From assembly GCA_021851875.1 (NCBI GenBank), contig JAJZQI010000012.1:24082-88081 (forward strand): DNA of 64,000 nt, read 5' to 3'. Of the stretch, positions 39,106-48,368 are shown piece after piece. Both the position numbers and the translations under genes were made by a program. The stretch's first letter is position 1, and every line of letters starts with the position of its first letter. This DNA is from Pseudomonadota bacterium (GTDB lineage Bacteria; Pseudomonadota; Gammaproteobacteria; Burkholderiales; JAJZQI01). Under the pieces are notes generated by a model that saw only the letters and a list, made by a program, of their open reading frames with translations, made no database searches and had not been told where the DNA came from.

Positions 39106-40033
39106 AGCCGCGCGGATCTTGCTGGCTGAGGATGAAGCCATTCTGGCGCGCATCATCCGGGATCTGCTGCAGGCGGAAGGGCATGAGGTGGTCACCTGCG
39201 GCGACGGAATAACGGCCTGGGAATGCCTGAGAGACGCGCAGTCGCCCTTTGATGCGGTGCTGCTCGACTGCGTGCTGCCTGAACTGAGCGGCATGGAGGT
39301 GTTGCGGCGCATTAAAAGCGCGCCGGCGTTCACCCATCTGCCGGTCATTATGGAAACGGCATTGAATGATACCGGGAATATCCGCAAGGGCTTGAGGGCG
39401 GGGGCGTATTACTACCTGACCAAGCCGTTCGAGCCGGACGTGTTGCTTGCGATCGTCAATGCCGCTTTGCAGCAGGGCAGAGAACGGCGCGACATGCTGG
39501 AAAGTGTGCGGCGGGTGGAAAAACCGCTGACTTTGCTGCAGACGGGGCAGTTTCACTATCGCGATCTCGACGAGGCGCATCTGTTGGCCAATTATCTTGC
39601 CCATGCCTGCCCGGAGCCGGAAAGGGTGATACAGGGCATGCAGGAACTGCTTGTCAACGCGGTTGAGCACGGCAATCTGGCAATCAGCTACCAGGAAAAA
39701 GGCGAGTTGCTGCGCCGTGGCAGTTGGGGCCAGGAGATTCTGCGCCGTCTTGCTTTGCCCGAGTTCAGCGAGCGCAAGGTAACCGTCATATTCGACCGTA
39801 CGCCCACCCGCCTGCAGCTTACCATCCGTGATCAGGGAGACGGTTTCGCTTGGGAGCCGTACCTCGATTTTTCCGCCGAGCGGGCATTCGATCTGCATGG
39901 CCGAGGAATTGCCCTGGCCGGTAAACTCAGCTTCGACCGGCTGGAATTTCAGGGGAATGGCAACACCGTTGTCGCCAGCGTTCATCTCGCGTCGTTCCCC
40001 CAGCTGAACAATCCAGCACAGGAAAGCGACTGA
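39098..40033 (+). CDS. Receiver fused to RsbW-like HATPase domain
   Basis: 311 aa from GTG 39098 (8-base overlap with the HD-GYP gene, GGAGGAG upstream). Receiver about 5-125 with LLAEDEAILAR, AVLLDCVLPE (Asp57) and YYYLTKPFEPD. The C-terminal part (about 165-300) is a GHKL ATPase of the anti-sigma/serine-kinase type: N-box ELLVNAVEHGNLA, G1 RDQGDGFAW, G2 GRGIALA; it lacks any HisKA dimerisation helix. It could be a phosphorylation-controlled serine kinase or anti-sigma-like switch, or just an ATP-binding regulator. It overlaps the next gene by one base (TGATG). Confidence 0.9.
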   Translation: MSEAARILLAEDEAILARIIRDLLQAEGHEVVTCGDGITAWECLRDAQSPFDAVLLDCVLPELSGMEVLRRIKSAPAFTHLPVIMETALNDTGNIRKGLRAGAYYYLTKPFEPDVLLAIVNAALQQGRERRDMLESVRRVEKPLTLLQTGQFHYRDLDEAHLLANYLAHACPEPERVIQGMQELLVNAVEHGNLAISYQEKGELLRRGSWGQEILRRLALPEFSERKVTVIFDRTPTRLQLTIRDQGDGFAWEPYLDFSAERAFDLHGRGIALAGKLSFDRLEFQGNGNTVVASVHLASFPQLNNPAQESD

Positions 40034-42636
40034 TGCCGGCGCCTGTGTTCCGTGATTTGCGTAAATTCCTCTTCAGCCGGGCGCTCGTGCTGCGCATCGT
40101 GTTGGCCTATACCGTGTTTGCCGCGCTTTGGGTGGTCTTGTCGGGCAAGGCGGCGGAGCTGGTACTGGGCGATGCAGCCTGGTCCTTGCCGGCGAACACC
40201 CTCACGGGGGGGCTGTTTGTGCTGTTCACTTCAGTCTTGCTCTATGCAGTACTCATGCGTGTGCGTCGCTATACGTCCAATGCTGCCCAGGTCGACTCCA
40301 GGCAGGGCGGTAGCAGGCCGGTGCTGCCGTTGCCGCTGCTGCTGCTCTGGTGCGGCATTATCGTCGCCGCCGGCGGCGGGATTCGACACAGCTATATGTA
40401 TTCACGGCATGAGGAAATGCAGCGTCTTGACGCCATCGCCGTGATGAAATCACATCAAATTGCCGATTGGCTGAGGGAACGGCGGGGGGATGCCGACCTG
40501 CTGCTCGGAACGCCCTATCTGGTAAGCACCTATCTGCGTTGGCAAAACAACGGCGATCAGGCCAGCCGCAGCCAGCTCCTCGGGCGCTTGGAGCGGCTGC
40601 GCCGGATACGCGGATATGAGAGTTTCTCGCTGGTGAATCCGCAGCTGCAAAATGTCGCCGGCAGCGCTTTGGCTCCCGCGCTATTGGCGGATGCGGCGCA
40701 GGCAGGAGTCCGCCGTGCCATCGCCGAGCGGCGCGTGCAGCAGATCGGTCCCTATCAGGATGCGGCCGGACGAGTGCTGCTGGATTATGCCATTCCCTTG
40801 TTCGACGGCGCGAACCCGGCCGTTGTCGTGCTCCTGCATATTAATACGCAGGACTGGCTGCAACGGATATTGCATAACTGGCCGCAGCCAAGCAGGACAG
40901 CCGAGGCAGACCTTTTCCGACGGCAGGGCGATGATTTTGTGTTCCTGTCGGCGTTGCGCTTTTTGCCGGACCGGACATTGAGGGTGCGTTTACCCGTCAA
41001 GGGCGACAATGTGCTGGCGGACTGGGCCGCCCGGCCGCAATCGGGTTCACTCGTTTTTCTGGCAGGGACGGATTACCGTCGCGTTCCTGTGGTCGGGATG
41101 ATTCGCCCGGTGGATGGCACCGATTGGTATTTGCTGGTCAAGCAGGACAATGATGAAGTCTTCGCCGCGGCAGCCCATGACGCGATTTGGATCGGCCTGA
41201 CCGGCTTGCTGAGTATTTTTACGGTTGGTGCGTTGTTTTATCTGCTGCGCCAGCGGCAGCAGCTCGATATGGCGGCGCGTATCAGCGAGGAGCAGGAGGC
41301 GCGTCTGCAGGCATTGCAGCTCTTGTCGGCCATCGCCGAAAGTTCGACCGATGCGATTTTTGCGGAAGACCTCGAGGGGCGTTGCATTCTGATCAATCAG
41401 GCTGCCGGCCGCTACATCGGCAAGCCCGAAGCCGAAGTGCTCGGCACCGACGTCAAGCGCTTTTTTGCCGGCGAACAGGCCGATCATCTTGCGGCGGAGA
41501 GCCGGCGAGTCATTGCGGAAGGCAAAATAGAGACGGCCGAGGACGAACTGGACACGGCCGTCGGCCGGCGTACCTTCCTGAGCACACGCGGTCCTTTGCG
41601 TGGCAGCAACGGCAGGCTGATCGGTGTATTCGGCATTGCCCGCGATATTACCGAGCGCAAGCAGACGGAACTGGCCATCCAGCAAAGCGAGCGGCGCTTT
41701 CATGATATAGCCAATGCATCGGCAGACTGGATTTGGGAGGCGGATGCCGGCGGGCGTTTCACTTTTGCCTCAGACAGCGTGACGGAACTGCTGGGTTATA
41801 CCCCGGCGGAAATCGTCGGCCGTACGCCGTTCGAGCTGATGCCGGAAGAAGAGGGAAGGCGCGTGGCAGCAAAGTTTGCCGCCTATGTCGCACGCCGTGA
41901 GCCTTTTCATGACCTGGAAAACATCAACCGGCACAAGGATGGCAGCCTGCGTTACATTCTCACCAATGGCGTGCCCATTCTGGCCGAAAACGGCGCATTG
42001 CTGGGTTACCGCGGGCTGGACCGCGATGTGACGGCAATGAAAAAGAGCGAGCAGACCTTGCGCGAGAGCGAGGCGCGTTTTCGCACCCTGTTCGACAACG
42101 CAGCGGTTGCGATCAGGATTCACGACCCGGCCGACGGCCAGGTGTTGGCTGCCAACCGCCGGGCTATCGAGGATTGCGGCTGTCGGACGCTGGAGGAAAT
42201 GGCATCGCTGGAGCCGTGGCTTGACTTCCCATACAGTGCCGCGGAATTTGCCGCTTTCGTGCGCTTGGCGGCGGCAGATAAACCGCAGCGGTTCGAGTGG
42301 AAAAGCCGTAATCTGGCCGGCAAGACATACTGGCAGGAAGTGCTGTTGAACAGGATCGAGATCAATGGGGCGGATCGTGTGCTGTCCTCCTCCATTGACA
42401 TTACCCGACGCAAGGCGGCGGTCGATGCGCTGCATCATCAGGCGGAAGAACTGCGTCAGCGCAATGAAGAGCTGGAACGATTCAACCGGGCATCGGTCGG
42501 GCGTGAGATGGACATGATTACGCTCAAGCGGCTGGTCAACGCACTGTCCATTGAGCTGGGTCGTGAACCGCCGTTCTCGCTCGACTTTCTCGATGCCGCG
42601 CCGGGCAAAATGCCAAAACGGCAAAATGAAACCTGA
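40033..42636 (+). CDS. Membrane PAS-domain sensor protein without kinase domain
   Basis: 867 aa. Three N-terminal helices (about 18-40, 55-76 and 96-116), a periplasmic Cache-like sensor (about 120-375), a helix near 385-405, then three PAS domains (about 430-550, 555-675 and 685-805) with the usual PAC endings (GIARDITERKQTE, DRDVTAMKKSEQ, SSSIDITRRKAA). The C-terminus is a coiled coil ending in the motif NRASVGREMDMITLKRLVNALS, common in sensor proteins that lack their own kinase. It presumably hands signals to the hybrid kinase encoded 42 bases downstream. Confidence 0.88.
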   Translation: MPAPVFRDLRKFLFSRALVLRIVLAYTVFAALWVVLSGKAAELVLGDAAWSLPANTLTGGLFVLFTSVLLYAVLMRVRRYTSNAAQVDSRQGGSRPVLPLPLLLLWCGIIVAAGGGIRHSYMYSRHEEMQRLDAIAVMKSHQIADWLRERRGDADLLLGTPYLVSTYLRWQNNGDQASRSQLLGRLERLRRIRGYESFSLVNPQLQNVAGSALAPALLADAAQAGVRRAIAERRVQQIGPYQDAAGRVLLDYAIPLFDGANPAVVVLLHINTQDWLQRILHNWPQPSRTAEADLFRRQGDDFVFLSALRFLPDRTLRVRLPVKGDNVLADWAARPQSGSLVFLAGTDYRRVPVVGMIRPVDGTDWYLLVKQDNDEVFAAAAHDAIWIGLTGLLSIFTVGALFYLLRQRQQLDMAARISEEQEARLQALQLLSAIAESSTDAIFAEDLEGRCILINQAAGRYIGKPEAEVLGTDVKRFFAGEQADHLAAESRRVIAEGKIETAEDELDTAVGRRTFLSTRGPLRGSNGRLIGVFGIARDITERKQTELAIQQSERRFHDIANASADWIWEADAGGRFTFASDSVTELLGYTPAEIVGRTPFELMPEEEGRRVAAKFAAYVARREPFHDLENINRHKDGSLRYILTNGVPILAENGALLGYRGLDRDVTAMKKSEQTLRESEARFRTLFDNAAVAIRIHDPADGQVLAANRRAIEDCGCRTLEEMASLEPWLDFPYSAAEFAAFVRLAAADKPQRFEWKSRNLAGKTYWQEVLLNRIEINGADRVLSSSIDITRRKAAVDALHHQAEELRQRNEELERFNRASVGREMDMITLKRLVNALSIELGREPPFSLDFLDAAPGKMPKRQNET

Positions 42637-42678
42637 TCCGCATGCGGCAGGTCGATACAACACTTAACTGGAACAGAT

Positions 42679-45600
42679 ATGACCGAGGGGGCTGACGGCA
42701 AAATACTCGATATCCTGGTTGTCGAGGACAATTCCGCCGATTTCCTTTTGCTGCAAAGGCACCTGGAGCGCGAGGGATTGCTGGTCCATTGTCAGCGAGT
42801 CGAAACCAATACTGAGTTGGACAAGGCGCTGTCGAGTGAATGGGATGTCGTTCTGTCGGACTATAATGTGCCGGGCATGGACGCCTATGACATTCTCAGG
42901 CGCGTTCGCCTGCATTATCCGGATCTGCCGGTCATCCTGGTTTCCGGCAGTGTCGGCGAGGAAACCGCCGTCGAGTTGTTGCATCAGGGGCTGGATGATT
43001 TTGTGCTGAAAGGCAATCTTGGCCGGCTGGTGCCCGGCATTCGCCGCGCCTTGACGCAGCAGGAGGCCTTGCGCGGCCAGCAAAAGGCGGAACAGGCGCT
43101 GGTGGAAAACCGGCAGGCTGCCTTCGAAGCGCAGCGACAAGCGCAACTGGCGGCGCTCAACCTGATGGAAGACGCGATAGCTGCGCGTGAGCGCGCTGAG
43201 GCCGCCCATGCCTCCTTGCTCGAGTCGGAAGCCAAGTACCGTTTGTTGGCGGAAAACTCTGCCGACTGGATTTTTTGGCTCTGGCCGGACGGCAGCTTCA
43301 AATATGTCTCGCCCGCTTGCGAACGGATTTCCGGCTGCAGTCCCGACGAGTTCCTGGCCGATGCGGATTTGATGTCCCGGCTGATTCACCCGGCCGATCG
43401 CGCGTTCTACTTGCAGCACGTCAATGAAAACGAGCATGCCGACGAGACAGAGCTTGAATTCCGCTTGCAACGGAAGGATGGCTCCCTGTGCTGGATCGGC
43501 CATCATTGTCAGCCGATTTTTAATGAGCAGGGCGAGTTCATCGGGCGTCAGGGGGCCAATCGGGATATTACCGAGCGCCGGCAGGCGGAAGAACAGCTGC
43601 GCAAGCTGGCGCAGGCGGTGGAGCAGAGTCCGGAAAGCATTTTGATCACCGATCTGGACGGCCACATCGAATACGTCAACGCGGCCTTTGTGCGCAATAC
43701 CGGTTATACCCGGGAAGAAATCATCGGCCAGAAAACCAACGTGCTGCGCTCGGGTAAAACGCCGGCGGCAACCTATCAGGCGCTGTGGCACGCCATGCTG
43801 CACGGCCGGTCATGGAAGGGCGAGTTCATCAACCGGCGCAAGGACGGCAGCGAACACGTCGAATTCGCCATCATCACCACGATTTACCAGCCGGACGGCC
43901 GTCCCAGCCATTATGTGGCGGTGCAGGAGGATATTACCGAGAAAAAACAGCTGGGCCTTGAGCTGGATCAATACCGTCATCACCTGGAAGAGCTGGTGGC
44001 GACCCGCACCGCAGAGCTTGAGGCGGCGCGGACTCAGGCGGATGCCGCCAACCAGGCAAAAAGCGCTTTTCTGGCCAATATGAGCCATGAAATCCGTACC
44101 CCGATGAATGCCATCGTGGGTTTAACCCATCTGCTGCGGCTGAGCAAACTCGACCATGAGCAAAACAGCCGCCTGAGCAAAATCGACGAAGCGGCGCAGC
44201 ATTTGCTCTCTATCATCAACGACATTCTTGATCTGTCCAAAATCGAGGTCGGACGGATAGAGCTGGAGCAGGCGGATTTTTCTCTGGCCTCCATCCTCGA
44301 TCACACTCGCTCGCTCATCGCAGGCCAGGCTACAGCCAAAGGGCTGGCCATCATCATAGAGAACGAAGGGGTGCCGCAGTGGTTACGGGGGGATGCGACC
44401 CGATTGCGGCAAGCCATGCTTAACTACGCCGGCAACGCCATCAAGTTTACCGAACGCGGCACGATCTGGCTGCGCGCCCGTTTGCTGGAAGAAAACGAGG
44501 CCGACTTACGGGTACGCTTTGAAGTGCGCGATACCGGCATCGGCATCGCGGCGGAAAACCTGACAAAACTCTTCCAGCCCTTTATTCAGGCCGATGTTTC
44601 GACGACCCGGAAATACGGCGGTACCGGTTTGGGCCTGGCCATCACACGGCGCCTGGCGGGCATGATGGGAGGCGATGCGGGGGCGGAAAGCGTACCGGGG
44701 CAGGGCAGCACTTTCTGGTTTACGGCTTTGCTGCAACGCGGTCACGGGGTGGAAACGCCCGTGTCGGACAGAGGCACGGGCGATGCCGAGGGCGCCCTGC
44801 GCAACAGACATGGCGGTGCCAGGGTGCTGCTGGTGGAAGATCATCCGATTAATCGCGAGGTTGCGCTCGAATTACTGCATTCCGTCGGCTTGAATGTCGA
44901 TTTGGCGGAAAACGGCAAGGAAGCGCTGGAATGGGTGAACAGGCAGCAATACGCGCTGATTCTGATGGACGTGCAGATGCCCGAAATGGATGGTCTGGCC
45001 GCAACCCGTGAAATCCGCAAATTGCCGGAATATGCTCGGGTGCCGATTCTGGCGATGACCGCCAACGTCTTTGACGAAGATCGCCAGAGCTGCCAAGCCG
45101 CCGGGATGAACGATTTTGTCGCCAAACCGGTGATTCCGGCGGCTTTGTACGCCGTGCTGCTGCATTGGCTGGATGCCGGCGGCTTGCCCGCGGGAACCCG
45201 CCCGGAGCCGTCCGCGTCCATCCCGTCCGCACCGCTTGCATATATTGCCGTGCCCCAGCTCGAGGCCATCGCCGGACTGGATGCCAAACGCGGTCTTGCC
45301 GTTGTCAAATACGACTATGCCAAATACCGCCATCTTCTGAGCATGTTCACCGACACCCATCGGCACGACATGCAAAAAGTGCGTACCCTGATCATGGAAA
45401 ACCAGCGCAACGACGCCGCGCGCATTGCACACACCCTCAAGGGGGTGGCGGCCACACTGGGCGCCTTCCATACGGCTGAATTGGCGGCAGAACTGGATGC
45501 CGCCTTGCGCGGTAAAGCCGATAACGAAGCATGTCTGCGCCAGTCATTCGTGTGTGAACAGGCGCTGGAACAGTTGCTGCGGGCAGTCCGGCATCTTCCG

Positions 45601-45861
45601 GCGGACATGGGTAGCCAGACAGGAAGCCCGACAAACCAGGCGGTGTCGGACGACATGTTGCTGCAGTTGGAGCAGTTGCTGGCCGAAAACAACACACGTG
45701 CAACCAAGCTGGCGCACGACATCGAGCCGTTGCTACGGGAAAAGTTTGGCAGGGCGTTTGACGATTTCAGGCAGAGTATCGACGGGTTCGATTATGAAAG
45801 TGCGCTGGAGCTGTTGCGTAAAAAATTGCGACACACTGCCAGTCGGCGAAAGAAGAATTGA
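42679..45861 (+). CDS. Multidomain hybrid histidine kinase (REC-PAS-PAS-HisKA-HATPase-REC-HPt)
   Basis: 1060 aa, cytoplasmic. N-terminal receiver (about 10-125, [15 protein letters not shown], Asp61), coiled coil, PAS (about 185-300), PAS (about 310-425), HisKA with phospho-His in [16 protein letters not shown] (near 471), HATPase_c ([25 protein letters not shown]), second receiver ([26 protein letters not shown], phospho-Asp near 763), and an HPt domain with [15 protein letters not shown] (His near 917). All phosphorelay residues are present, so the protein can pass phosphate internally and on to the receivers encoded upstream in the same operon. Confidence 0.95.
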   Translation: MTEGADGKILDILVVEDNSADFLLLQRHLEREGLLVHCQRVETNTELDKALSSEWDVVLSDYNVPGMDAYDILRRVRLHYPDLPVILVSGSVGEETAVELLHQGLDDFVLKGNLGRLVPGIRRALTQQEALRGQQKAEQALVENRQAAFEAQRQAQLAALNLMEDAIAARERAEAAHASLLESEAKYRLLAENSADWIFWLWPDGSFKYVSPACERISGCSPDEFLADADLMSRLIHPADRAFYLQHVNENEHADETELEFRLQRKDGSLCWIGHHCQPIFNEQGEFIGRQGANRDITERRQAEEQLRKLAQAVEQSPESILITDLDGHIEYVNAAFVRNTGYTREEIIGQKTNVLRSGKTPAATYQALWHAMLHGRSWKGEFINRRKDGSEHVEFAIITTIYQPDGRPSHYVAVQEDITEKKQLGLELDQYRHHLEELVATRTAELEAARTQADAANQAKSAFLANMSHEIRTPMNAIVGLTHLLRLSKLDHEQNSRLSKIDEAAQHLLSIINDILDLSKIEVGRIELEQADFSLASILDHTRSLIAGQATAKGLAIIIENEGVPQWLRGDATRLRQAMLNYAGNAIKFTERGTIWLRARLLEENEADLRVRFEVRDTGIGIAAENLTKLFQPFIQADVSTTRKYGGTGLGLAITRRLAGMMGGDAGAESVPGQGSTFWFTALLQRGHGVETPVSDRGTGDAEGALRNRHGGARVLLVEDHPINREVALELLHSVGLNVDLAENGKEALEWVNRQQYALILMDVQMPEMDGLAATREIRKLPEYARVPILAMTANVFDEDRQSCQAAGMNDFVAKPVIPAALYAVLLHWLDAGGLPAGTRPEPSASIPSAPLAYIAVPQLEAIAGLDAKRGLAVVKYDYAKYRHLLSMFTDTHRHDMQKVRTLIMENQRNDAARIAHTLKGVAATLGAFHTAELAAELDAALRGKADNEACLRQSFVCEQALEQLLRAVRHLPADMGSQTGSPTNQAVSDDMLLQLEQLLAENNTRATKLAHDIEPLLREKFGRAFDDFRQSIDGFDYESALELLRKKLRHTASRRKKN

Positions 45862-46089
45862 ATGAAACAGCCTCCCTAGAGCGGCTGCTTCAGGTGCTGG
45901 GGTCTGGCCAGCAGCGGGCATCGTCTCGGCGCTGACGGGCGTCTTTCGGGGGGCTTACGTCAGGCGAAGCACCAAGGGAAGTCTCTTTATCCTTGCCGCC
46001 AAAGCGATATTTTAGCAGCCGCCACTTGCCCGCATTGTTTGTCCGGCTGTTAATGGATGTTGTTGGGTGGGATGGGACGGTAATTCAAA
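45862..46089. other. Intergenic, no gene seen
   Basis: Between the hybrid kinase stop and the left island boundary. Contains a weak hairpin (CAGCC/GGCTG, 45870-45889) that could end the operon. No frame with a ribosome site is convincing. Confidence 0.4.
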
Positions 46090-46171
46090 GAAAAAGCCCG
46101 CATAGGGCGGGCTTTGTGGATTTCGCTGGACTGTGCGAAACAAGGTGTTGGTGGGCCTGCGTCTATCGAAC
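46090..46171. repeat. Left flank of the ssrA-linked island (degenerate copy of the ssrA 3' region)
   Basis: Repeats the ssrA terminator and 3' flank found at 49362-49445. A terminator-like AAAAAGCCCGC/GCGGGCTTT is followed by TGGATTTCGCTGGACTGTGC and GAAACA, identical over 26 bases (46117-46142 against 49389-49414). Similarity then fades through TTGGTGG into ATCGAAC of the tmRNA acceptor region. It looks like an old attachment-site duplication. The stem can act as a bidirectional terminator. Confidence 0.8.
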
Positions 46172-46322
46172 AAATCTCTGTATGCCTTATTAATACTTGA
46201 CCTACCTGTTTTGTTTTTTCAAGTTACCCCCAGCAAGTCGGTGCTGTCGTTTTGTCTGAATTTCGCTCGTGAAGATGTCTATCATTCAGAGCATGAAAAA
46301 CGGAATCTGAATTGGATATTCA

Positions 46323-46553
46323 ATGACTCAACAGACGAATGAGACAGCAAGGGTTTATCCGCCAATGTCGACCGAGCTCAAGATGGTACTCGCCAGGCTT
46401 TCTCCTGAGGAGCACAGGGTGATGGTCGGTACGGCAAATTTGCTTATACGAATGCGAAAGTATGGCGCGACCAATCTGGATGAGGCCATTCAAATAGCGG
46501 ATCAGATAATCAAACGGAAACACCAGGAGAAGCTGGATGAATCAAAAACCTAA
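46323..46553 (+). CDS. Hypothetical small island protein, 76 aa
   Basis: MTQQTNETARVYPPMSTELK and a helical middle EEHRVMVGTANLLIRMRKYG, Lys-rich C-terminus. No signal peptide or recognised domain; helical and charged, possibly a small regulatory or DNA-associated protein. It overlaps the next small gene by 17 bases. The 150 bases upstream are AT-rich and probably hold the promoter. Confidence 0.55.
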   Translation: MTQQTNETARVYPPMSTELKMVLARLSPEEHRVMVGTANLLIRMRKYGATNLDEAIQIADQIIKRKHQEKLDESKT

Positions 46554-46701
46554 ACCGAGTCGTGATGAGATATTGGCACGCATCCGGACAAAGGCTCTTT
46601 TACAACAAGTCATGTATGGGCCAACAAAACAGAGTCTGGAGACATTGCAGGGTGCATTGGCTGAAAAACGCCGCAGGGAGGCGGGTAAATCTCAGGAGTG
46701 A
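46537..46701 (+). CDS. Hypothetical small island protein, 54 aa
   Basis: MNQKPKPSRDEILARIRTKA, then LLQQVMYGPTKQSLETLQGA, ending EAGKSQE. Start ATG 46537 has CAGGAGAAG 5 bases upstream, inside the end of the 76-aa gene, so the two are translationally coupled. Basic and helical; family not recognised. Confidence 0.55.
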   Translation: MNQKPKPSRDEILARIRTKALLQQVMYGPTKQSLETLQGALAEKRRREAGKSQE

Positions 46702-46716
46702 TTTTGGGTTTTAGGA

Positions 46717-46815
46717 GTGCCGAAAATCAACCCTTATCTGCACGCTCAATTGACTGCGCTTCCTTTGACCAGCCTGGGGGAAACGTTGTTCTATCGGGTC
46801 ACCGGGGACCAGTGA
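46717..46815 (+). other. Short possible N-terminal gene remnant
   Basis: GTG-initiated frame of 32 codons (MPKINPYLHAQLTALPLTSL, then GETLFYRVTGDQ) that overlaps the end of the convergent abiEii gene. It reads like the start of a protein cut short when the island was rearranged, but it is too short to be sure. Confidence 0.25.
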
Positions 46816-47705
46816 CCGCCGCCCGGCCACATGGCAGGAAATGTTGTGTTGGCGCTGGCTGCTTCGATGACTGGCAGCATGAAGGAGGACAGTGCTGCAA
46901 TGATTTCATGCAGTGCCAGCGCTTCCAATCTGTTCTTGCGTAGAAAAGCCTGCCACTGTGCTTGTTTTTGCACATCTTGTGCAAACTCATCCGTGAGACC
47001 GAATGGAATCCTGCCAGTCAGGGCCGTTTTGCGTCGATCGAAGGTGGCCTGAACGGCTTGGCGAAGCGTGTCACCATCGAAGTCGGTGTGCTGCGCCAGT
47101 ATCCACAGGTCAAAATAGTCTTTCATGCGACTGTTGGCGATGCCAAGGGATGACAGCGCCTCGAATTTTTCGGCCACCACGGTGTAGCGTGGATAGACCC
47201 GCAGCTTGGGTGCTGCGAATTCCGACAGCATGACAGGGTATTCGACATCCTCCGGGCCAGGCGTGACGGCATCGCCGAATCCAATATCGATCTGGATCGG
47301 GCAGCGTGCGCCATCGATCACGCCGAGCAACATCACGCGCACACCAGCGTAGTTCGCCTCCTTGCGAATTTCGGCGGCCTGCACGGTGTCGGGTTGAAAC
47401 ACCACGCCATCGTGAGTTTCTATCGCGCAAATTTCTCTGAAAACAACTCCGATGTGCGGCAGTTCTGCCGAGCCGAATCCCAGAAAATCGGCATCACGTG
47501 TTGGGCGATGAGGGATGTCGAACCACAGATCAAAAAGTAGTGCACCTTTCAGAAGAAATTGTTCGGCGTGCTGCGAGATGCTGATCCGGTACAGCAGTCG
47601 CTCAATCGCGTAGCGCGTGAGAACCAGACTGAAATCCTGCTTGGTCTCGCGGGCGCGGTTAAGCAATCTCGCACGTACGGATGCCGCCACATTTCGTTCA
47701 CTCAT
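46791..47705 (-). CDS. AbiEii toxin (nucleotidyltransferase of the AbiE toxin-antitoxin/abortive-infection system)
   Basis: 304 aa from ATG 47705. The nucleotidyltransferase core LLKGALLFDLWFDIPHRPTRDADFLG (near 51-77) has the K-G-x3 and R-x-T-R-D-x-D pattern of AbiEii/MenT toxins, with further blocks ARCPIQIDIGFGDAV and YTVVAEKFEALSSLG plus KDYFDLWIL. Such toxins modify tRNA or other targets with NTP and arrest growth after phage attack. It overlaps its antitoxin gene by 4 bases (ATGA), the usual AbiE order with antitoxin first. Confidence 0.9.
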   Translation of the reverse strand: MSERNVAASVRARLLNRARETKQDFSLVLTRYAIERLLYRISISQHAEQFLLKGALLFDLWFDIPHRPTRDADFLGFGSAELPHIGVVFREICAIETHDGVVFQPDTVQAAEIRKEANYAGVRVMLLGVIDGARCPIQIDIGFGDAVTPGPEDVEYPVMLSEFAAPKLRVYPRYTVVAEKFEALSSLGIANSRMKDYFDLWILAQHTDFDGDTLRQAVQATFDRRKTALTGRIPFGLTDEFAQDVQKQAQWQAFLRKNRLEALALHEIIAALSSFMLPVIEAASANTTFPAMWPGGGHWSPVTR

Positions 47706-48301
47706 GGCAGGCTCTCCATGTAGGGCCGCATCACGTTTGCCACGCGACACAGCGTAGCATAGTGCCAGAGCTCGTCCATGGTCACGCGCTTGGCACGCCA
47801 TGCCTCTTGTAGCGCTTCCATCGCTACATCGAGGCCGATCTTGTTGCGAAACTTGAAGCAGTCGGTCACCGTGCGGGCAACGTTGGTCACGCGTACGGGC
47901 ACGCCATCGATCTGGCGCTCTTCAATCCCATCGGTCAGCGCAGCGCCGGAGAAGCGCACAATGCGCAGCGGCGGGTAATCCATCTTCGGTGCGCGCGCCT
48001 TGTTGGGAATAGCCAGCCAGACCTCGAACGGTGACTGCGTGGTGAGGTCGTGCACCCGCAGTGCCGAAAGCAGGCAGACGATGGCTTGCGGGTGTTTGCG
48101 TGCCACCTCGGCCAGCGTGCCATGCTCGGATACTCTGCGATCAGGGCGTGCATATAGGCCGCGCCCCACGCGGACGAGCAGGCCCTGCCAAACCAGCCGT
48201 GTGAGGGCGATACTGGGCAGGCCGAGCGCCTTGAGATCACGCGGGCGGACGAGACCGCGCTGGGCGGCAAGATTCAGAATGGTTTGGTGCGTACTTTCCA
48301 T
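47702..48301 (-). CDS. AbiEi antitoxin and transcriptional autorepressor
   Basis: 199 aa from ATG 48301. The N-terminal winged-helix domain (TILNLAAQRGLVRPRDLKAL, VGRGLYARPD) is characteristic, and the C-terminal domain (about 80-199, NVARTVTDCFKFRNKIGLDVA) is the AbiEi antitoxin module. Type IV antitoxins of this family bind inverted repeats in their own promoter; a large nested dyad lies immediately upstream (48303-48368). The in-frame ATG at 48337 is rejected because it lies inside that operator. Confidence 0.9.
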   Translation of the reverse strand: MESTHQTILNLAAQRGLVRPRDLKALGLPSIALTRLVWQGLLVRVGRGLYARPDRRVSEHGTLAEVARKHPQAIVCLLSALRVHDLTTQSPFEVWLAIPNKARAPKMDYPPLRIVRFSGAALTDGIEERQIDGVPVRVTNVARTVTDCFKFRNKIGLDVAMEALQEAWRAKRVTMDELWHYATLCRVANVMRPYMESLP

Positions 48302-48302
48302 G

Positions 48303-48368
48303 GTTGCATAATGTTGCATTAGGTCGGTAGATGTCAATAACTACCAACGAAATGCAACATTATGCAAC
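48303..48368 (-). promoter_or_regulatory. AbiE operon promoter within a nested-dyad operator
   Basis: Perfect 18-bp inverted repeats (GTTGCATAATGTTGCATT at 48303-48320 and AATGCAACATTATGCAAC at 48351-48368), each arm itself holding two TTGCAT-type half sites, plus an inner GGTAG/CTACC pair (48326-48330 and 48341-48345) on the same axis (48335.5). On the minus strand TTGACA (48337-48332), an 18-base spacer and CATTAT (48313-48308) form the promoter. This fits AbiEi autoregulation. Confidence 0.85.
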
